Shown here one piece after another: positions 23,812-27,657 of a stretch of DNA of 27,657 nucleotides. The notes beneath the pieces were generated by a model, which worked only from the letters and a program-made list of their open reading frames with translations, made no database searches and was not told the DNA's origin. The translations under genes and the position numbers were made by a program. Source of the DNA: Burkholderiaceae bacterium (lineage in GTDB: Bacteria > Pseudomonadota > Gammaproteobacteria > Burkholderiales > Burkholderiaceae); NCBI GenBank assembly GCA_947372155.1, contig CANBSM010000004.1:1-27657 (forward strand), in the 5' to 3' direction. Every line of letters starts with the position of its first letter. The first letter of the stretch is position 1.

Positions 23812-24930
23812 ATGTACAGCGCAGTTGACCACCAGTTCATGAGCGAGGCTTTGGCCCAGGCTCAAAAAGCACTTTATCTATCTAACCCCAACCCCAGAGT
23901 AGGTTGTGTGATTGTTAAAGATGGTCAAGTCATTGGGCGCGGCTTTACCCAAGCGGTTGGCAAGGCACATGCAGAAGTCCAGGCACTAGCAGATGCTAAA
24001 GCTCTGGGCAATGACGTAGTGGGCTCGACATTCTATGTAACGCTTGAGCCCTGCAGTCATACCGGCAGGACGCCACCCTGTGTAGATGCCTTAATTGCTG
24101 CCAAGCCAGCTAAAGTGATTGTGGCGATGTCTGATCCGAATCCGCTTGTAGCGGGTAATGGTTTAGCAAAGTTAAAGGCTGCCGGTATTGAAGTGCAATG
24201 CGGTTTGCTGGAGTCAGAGTCTCAATTACTCAATCGTGGATTTATCTCCCGAATGACGCGCGGCCTACCTTGGGTGCGTATGAAAATCGCCGCAAGCCTG
24301 GATGGTAAAACCGCTTTGCCAGATGGTCGCAGTCAATGGATCACTGGGTCACTAGCGAGAGCGGATGGTCATCATTGGCGCGCTCAAGCGTGTGCGATTG
24401 TGACTGGTGTTGGTACCGTTAAAGAAGATGACCCCACTCTGAATGTGAGAGATGTTCAAACTGAGCGTCAGCCTTGGCGCATCATTATTGACTCCAGATT
24501 AGAAACGCCTCCCACAGCAAAGATTCTTAATGTAATTGATCAATCAGGCGTGATCATTGTGTGCGCCAGTTTGGTAAGCCCTGAAATGCAGCAAAAAGCA
24601 AAAGTATTTACTGGGCGGGGTATCGAAGTGATTGCTATGGCTAATGAACATGGCAAGGTCGATCTACCAAAGTTATTCTCCTATTTAGCCAAAGAGCGTG
24701 AAATGAATGAGATTCATGTAGAGGCTGGCTTTAAGCTCAATGGATCATTGCTCAAGGAGGACTGCGTAGACGAGCTATTGCTCTACTACGCTCCATTTTT
24801 CATGGGCGAAGGTATTGGTATGGCTAATGTCTCACCCTTAGGCTCTTTGGATAGCAGGCAAGAATGGCATGTCATCGATCAAAACCTATTTGGCCCCGAT
24901 CTTCGTATGCGCCTTATTAAGAAGTATTAA
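23812..24930 (+). CDS. ribD: Bifunctional riboflavin deaminase/reductase RibD
   Basis: Deaminates diaminohydroxyphosphoribosylamino-pyrimidine and reduces the ribosyl chain with NADPH, two steps of riboflavin synthesis. The N-terminal deaminase domain has the zinc site HAEVQAL near residues 61-67 and PCSHTGRTPPCVDA about 25 residues later. The C-terminal reductase domain begins near RGLPWVRMKIAASLDGK and includes GRSQWITG and a GTVKEDDPTLNVR segment. I prefer the ATG at 23812 (372 residues): the conserved part begins MSEALAQAQKAL, and the frame upstream reaches only a TTG at 23785, which would overlap the pilin gene by 10 nt. It lies 17 nt after the FimT-like gene and 27 nt before ribE. Confidence 0.95.
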   Translation: MYSAVDHQFMSEALAQAQKALYLSNPNPRVGCVIVKDGQVIGRGFTQAVGKAHAEVQALADAKALGNDVVGSTFYVTLEPCSHTGRTPPCVDALIAAKPAKVIVAMSDPNPLVAGNGLAKLKAAGIEVQCGLLESESQLLNRGFISRMTRGLPWVRMKIAASLDGKTALPDGRSQWITGSLARADGHHWRAQACAIVTGVGTVKEDDPTLNVRDVQTERQPWRIIIDSRLETPPTAKILNVIDQSGVIIVCASLVSPEMQQKAKVFTGRGIEVIAMANEHGKVDLPKLFSYLAKEREMNEIHVEAGFKLNGSLLKEDCVDELLLYYAPFFMGEGIGMANVSPLGSLDSRQEWHVIDQNLFGPDLRMRLIKKY

Positions 24931-24944
24931 AAATAATTCAGAAC

Positions 24945-24950
24945 TAAAAT
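24945..24950 (+). promoter_or_regulatory. -10-like box before ribE
   Basis: TAAAAT, 7 nt before the ribE ATG; the bases between (CACATCT) give no ribosome-binding site. It lies in the 27-nt gap after ribD, so it would be an internal promoter. Confidence 0.28.
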
Positions 24951-24957
24951 CACATCT

Positions 24958-25575
24958 ATGTTTACTGGAATCATTACTGCAGTTGGTCAAATCAAGAGCG
25001 CTCAAGCAAAGGGTGACGGTTTGTATTTAGTCGTTGAAGTTCCATCTGGCTATTTGGATGATGTTGCCTTGGGTGACAGTATTGCTATTCAGGGAGCCTG
25101 TATGACGGCTACTGAGTTAGCCAATCATTCTTTTGCCCTGGACATCTCTCGTGAGTCTCTCAATAAAACAGTAGGCCTTGATAAGGTGGGCCCAGTCAAC
25201 CTCGAAAAAGCGATGCGCCTAAATGATCGCCTGGGTGGACATTTAGTGAGTGGGCACGTAGATGGTGTTGGTAAGGTTGCGCACTTTGCGCAAGTGGTTA
25301 ATGATGCTTATGGTTCTTGGTTGCTGCGTATTGAGGCGCCTAAAGAACTGGCGCAATACCTTGCTTACAAAGGCTCTATCGTTGTAAATGGTGTATCCCT
25401 CACAGTCAATCAGACTGAAGATACAGCAACTTCTTGCATCATTGATATCAATATCATTCCGCACACTTTACAGAACACTACGCTAGGTAACTTGAGGCAA
25501 GGTGATGCAGTGAATCTTGAGGTGGATCTGATTGCGCGCTACGTAGCTCGCATGCTTGAGACGCAAGCTAAATAA
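24958..25575 (+). CDS. ribE: Riboflavin synthase, alpha chain
   Basis: Dismutates two molecules of 6,7-dimethyl-8-ribityllumazine to riboflavin and the pyrimidine. The start MFTGIITAVGQI is the invariant N-terminus of the family. Two lumazine-binding repeats are visible: GDSIAIQGACMTATEL at about 40-55 and GSIVVNGVSLTVNQ at about 139-152; DRLGGHLVSGHVDGVG links them. The 205-residue length is normal. In the first repeat the usual G-V-C-L-T-V is G-A-C-M-T-A, a mild departure. Its stop directly abuts the stop codon of queC on the other strand. The order ribD-ribE on plus and ribBX-ribH on minus splits the usual rib operon. Confidence 0.96.
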   Translation: MFTGIITAVGQIKSAQAKGDGLYLVVEVPSGYLDDVALGDSIAIQGACMTATELANHSFALDISRESLNKTVGLDKVGPVNLEKAMRLNDRLGGHLVSGHVDGVGKVAHFAQVVNDAYGSWLLRIEAPKELAQYLAYKGSIVVNGVSLTVNQTEDTATSCIIDINIIPHTLQNTTLGNLRQGDAVNLEVDLIARYVARMLETQAK

Positions 25576-26316
25576 TTATTTTTTTTGATAGCGAGTAGGG
25601 TCGCTTAGGTTAGCCTGCTTAAAGCCTGCCTGCCTAAGGCGACAAGATTCACATTCGCCACAGGCTTCGCCTAAATCATTGGCTTGGTAGCAAGAGACAG
25701 TTTGGGAATAATCCACACCTAGAGTGCTTCCCAGTTGAATGATCTCTGCTTTGGTGAGGCTGATGATGGGGGCATGAACCCTAAAACGATTCGCATCATT
25801 AATGGCTTCTACACCTGCTTTAGTAGCTAGGTTAGCCATATGCTCGAAAGAAGCAACGTACTCTGGTCTGCAATCAGGATAGCCTGAATAATCCACCGCA
25901 TTAGCACCGTAGAAAACATCAAGTCCGCCTAATGATTCTGCCCAGCCCAAGGCAAGCGACAACAAAATCGTATTACGCGCAGGAACATAGGTGACGGGGA
26001 TTTCTAAATCTTTACCAGGGGTGGTTGGAACTGCAATCGAAGAGTCAGTTAAAGCAGAGCCCCCAAAACGGGTGAGGTCCAAATTCACAACTTCGTGGCG
26101 CACTACCCCAATTTGCTTGGCAATATGTTTTGCCGCTGCCAGCTCAGAAGAGTGGCGCTGACCGTAACCTACGGACAGCGCATAGGGTGTATATCCAAGA
26201 TCTTTAGCCAAGGCCAAAACAGTGGTGGAGTCCAGGCCACCAGAAAACAAAATGACTGCAGGAGCGCCTGCTTTGCGAGGCGCTAGAGATTCAAATGCAG
26301 CAGAAAGTGTGGACAT
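25576..26316 (-). CDS. queC: 7-cyano-7-deazaguanine synthase
   Basis: ATP-dependent conversion of 7-carboxy-7-deazaguanine to preQ0, in queuosine synthesis. The N-terminal PP-loop [17 protein letters not shown] is at residues 21-37, [11 protein letters not shown] follows, and [19 protein letters not shown] is the family core. The zinc site near the C-terminus has four cysteines in [18 protein letters not shown] chose the ATG at 26316 (246 residues). The open frame continues upstream to 26439, but that extension (rich in Lys, Gln and Thr) overlaps cpoB by 107 nt and is unlike QueC. The gap from cpoB is then 16 nt. The pal-cpoB-queC order is common in betaproteobacteria (recalled). No queD or queE is nearby. 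Confidence 0.95.
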   Translation of the reverse strand: MSTLSAAFESLAPRKAGAPAVILFSGGLDSTTVLALAKDLGYTPYALSVGYGQRHSSELAAAKHIAKQIGVVRHEVVNLDLTRFGGSALTDSSIAVPTTPGKDLEIPVTYVPARNTILLSLALGWAESLGGLDVFYGANAVDYSGYPDCRPEYVASFEHMANLATKAGVEAINDANRFRVHAPIISLTKAEIIQLGSTLGVDYSQTVSCYQANDLGEACGECESCRLRQAGFKQANLSDPTRYQKK

Positions 26317-26332
26317 AATTTGTTGATGCTGT

Positions 26333-27064
26333 TTACTTCGTGCCAGCAATGAGTTGCTGCGCATCTTTAGCTGCGTCTGTGTCTGGGTACTTAGCAATGA
26401 TGTCGCTAAATGTTTTTTTAGCGGCCGCTTTGTTACCACTCTCTAATTGAGCATTACCCAAGGTCACCATTGCCGCAGGAATGCGCGGATGGTTTGGATA
26501 GCGCTTAATTAAACTTTGTAGTTGGTTGATGGCGCCAGCATATTCTTTATTCGCATACTTGCTATTACCGCTCCAGTAAAGAGCAAGTGGTAAGTATGGG
26601 CTTTTTGGGTACTTCGCAGTAAATACAGCAAAGCTATCATCAGCCTTTTTCAGATTGCCAGCTTGAAAAGCCTTCAGCGCGTCATCATAGGCTTTTTTCT
26701 CGCCAGGCTGAACTGTACCGCTTACGCCTTCAATAGTGATAGTGCGAGGCTCAAAATTACCTAAGCGAGTATCGAGATCTTGATAGTAAGTTTTTTGACT
26801 ATTGTTAATGTCCTCGCCTTGCTTTTCGAGCTCTTCAATCTTACCGCGTAGCTCAGCATTCTCTGTCTTGAGTTTATCAATTTGGCCTTGTAACTCAAGC
26901 TGGGTAGTCGCTAGAGACTTACGCAGGTCCAAAATAGCCTTGCGCGCTTCATCGTCGGAGAAGAGAGCCCAAGCGCTATTAGATGTGCCTAAGCAAATGA
27001 GTGCAGCACTTAAACAAAACGCTCGTGAGAGCGTTTGTTTTACTGAGTGAGAAAGCGTCATCAT
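26333..27064 (-). CDS. cpoB: Cell division coordinator CpoB (YbgF)
   Basis: Periplasmic Tol-Pal partner that coordinates outer-membrane constriction with PBP1B-driven septal synthesis in E. coli. A signal peptide (residues 1 to about 33, ending SAWA) leads into a coiled coil of about 60 residues ([20 protein letters not shown] and following heptads), which drives trimerisation. After a linker, three TPR-like repeats fill the C-terminal 120 residues: [40 protein letters not shown] and [18 protein letters not shown]. The 243-residue length is close to E. coli CpoB. Its ATG shares one base with the pal stop (TAATG); an ATG one codon later is equally possible. Confidence 0.94.
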   Translation of the reverse strand: MMTLSHSVKQTLSRAFCLSAALICLGTSNSAWALFSDDEARKAILDLRKSLATTQLELQGQIDKLKTENAELRGKIEELEKQGEDINNSQKTYYQDLDTRLGNFEPRTITIEGVSGTVQPGEKKAYDDALKAFQAGNLKKADDSFAVFTAKYPKSPYLPLALYWSGNSKYANKEYAGAINQLQSLIKRYPNHPRIPAAMVTLGNAQLESGNKAAAKKTFSDIIAKYPDTDAAKDAQQLIAGTK

Positions 27065-27570
27065 TAGTTAGTGATGTAAACAATATCAGCGCGGCGATTT
27101 TCTGCCCAAGCAGCTTCGGTATCACCTTCTGCTTTTGGTTTTTCTTTACCAAAGCTTACTGCTTCCATTTGATCATCAGACACACCCATCAAGTTCAGTG
27201 ACTTGCGAACTGCATCTGAACGACGTTGGCCAAGCGCCAAGTTGTATTCAGCTGTACCGCGCTCATCCGTATTGCCTTGAATGATGATCTTTTGTTTTGG
27301 GTTGGCTTTTAAGTAGCTAGCATGAGCAGACAACATCTTTTGATACTTAGTCTGAACGGTGTATTCATCAAAGCCGAAGTAAACGCTTTTCTCAAAGAGT
27401 GGGCTGCTTGGATCATTCCAAGGCTGTGAGCCAAATTTGCCGCTGCCGCTCCCGCTGCCATTAGCGCCATCAGTGTCGTCCAATTTAACGCTAGAGCAAG
27501 CTGCCATGAGGAATGCTGTGGCGCCGATGAGGGCAAATGTCGCTGCGCGACGTGCGATAGAAATCTTCAT
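27064..27570 (-). CDS. pal: Peptidoglycan-associated lipoprotein Pal
   Basis: Outer-membrane lipoprotein that binds peptidoglycan and TolB. Signal peptide with lipobox LMAAC, lipidated Cys25, followed by an Asp/Gly/Ser linker (GANGSGSGSGKFGS). The OmpA-like domain shows VYFGFDEYTVQ, GNTDERGTAEYNLALGQRRS (the diaminopimelate-binding region) and AWAENRRADIVY. Length 168 is normal. The start has a strong purine-rich ribosome-binding site (AGGAAAAAGGAAAAATC before ATG). The 87 bases between it and the window edge show no recognisable coding end; tolB usually precedes pal and probably lies just outside. Confidence 0.97.
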   Translation of the reverse strand: MKISIARRAATFALIGATAFLMAACSSVKLDDTDGANGSGSGSGKFGSQPWNDPSSPLFEKSVYFGFDEYTVQTKYQKMLSAHASYLKANPKQKIIIQGNTDERGTAEYNLALGQRRSDAVRKSLNLMGVSDDQMEAVSFGKEKPKAEGDTEAAWAENRRADIVYITN

Positions 27571-27657
27571 GATTTTTCCTTTTTCCTACGAGCTAAATCT
27601 ATAAATGAGTCGATAGACAATATTATGCCCCCAAGAGCATCAAAAGTGGCTATTTCA

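Noticed and set aside
26317..26439. Longer N-terminus for queC
   Set aside because: It would overlap cpoB by 107 nt, and the added residues do not resemble QueC; the ATG at 26316 starts just before the PP-loop domain.
1..27657. tRNA, rRNA, CRISPR arrays, IS elements, integrases
   Set aside because: No cloverleaf, repeat-spacer pattern, terminal inverted repeats or transposase motifs were seen on either strand by eye.

Overview
The window looks like a piece of a moderate-GC betaproteobacterial chromosome, most likely Burkholderiaceae close to Polynucleobacter. This placement is an inference from gene content and order: yqgE-ruvX-pyrR-pyrB, rfbBDAC-waaC, a RibBX-type ribB followed by ribH and nusB, and pal-cpoB-queC. 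There is no rRNA, tRNA, IS element, integrase or CRISPR array that I can see. Almost every base is coding; the only gene-free stretch above 300 bases is the divergent region 9193-9507.

Layout. (1) 1-1249, minus: the 5' 416 codons of a DNA photolyase, cut by the window edge. (2) 1319-3869, plus: yqgE, ruvX, pyrR, pyrB, tightly packed. (3) 3880-9192: a surface-polysaccharide block with a GT-B glycosyltransferase, a DUF6492-like protein, a DUF5672-like protein and a Wzy_C/O-antigen-ligase membrane protein on plus, then a GT17-like glycosyltransferase facing them on minus. (4) 9508-14204, plus: rfbB, rfbD, rfbA, rfbC (dTDP-L-rhamnose) and a WaaC-like heptosyltransferase. (5) 14201-15826, minus: a TolC-family outer-membrane factor. 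(6) 15947-18067, plus: uppP, a DUF2721 membrane protein, trmB. (7) 18110-19582, minus: a gabD-type aldehyde dehydrogenase. (8) 19692-21868, minus: ribBX, ribH, nusB, ending in a clear intrinsic terminator. (9) 21991-25575, plus: four minor-pilin-like genes (PilV/PilW/PilX/FimT types) running without a gap into ribD and ribE. (10) 25576-27570, minus: pal, cpoB, queC.

How the genes fit together. The rfb genes make dTDP-rhamnose, the glycosyltransferases and the ligase/polymerase would build and attach a glycan to lipid A-core, WaaC adds core heptose, and UppP recycles the undecaprenyl carrier, so about half of the window serves the cell envelope. Pal and CpoB belong to the Tol-Pal constriction system. 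Four riboflavin genes lie close together but are split by the pilin cluster; the GTP cyclohydrolase II domain of the RibBX protein has lost its zinc and catalytic residues, so a separate ribA must lie elsewhere if the pathway is complete.

The observations most worth following are: (a) two of the four pilin-like genes start exactly where the mature pilin would begin, with no prepilin leader; (b) at least six genes have a -10-like hexamer only 6-8 nt before the ATG and no Shine-Dalgarno, which suggests leaderless mRNAs; (c) the glycan block 3880-9192 contains two poorly characterised putative transferases and a GT17-family member, and sits where pyrC might be expected; (d) the rfb leader carries three copies of an 8-mer around a consensus -10 box.
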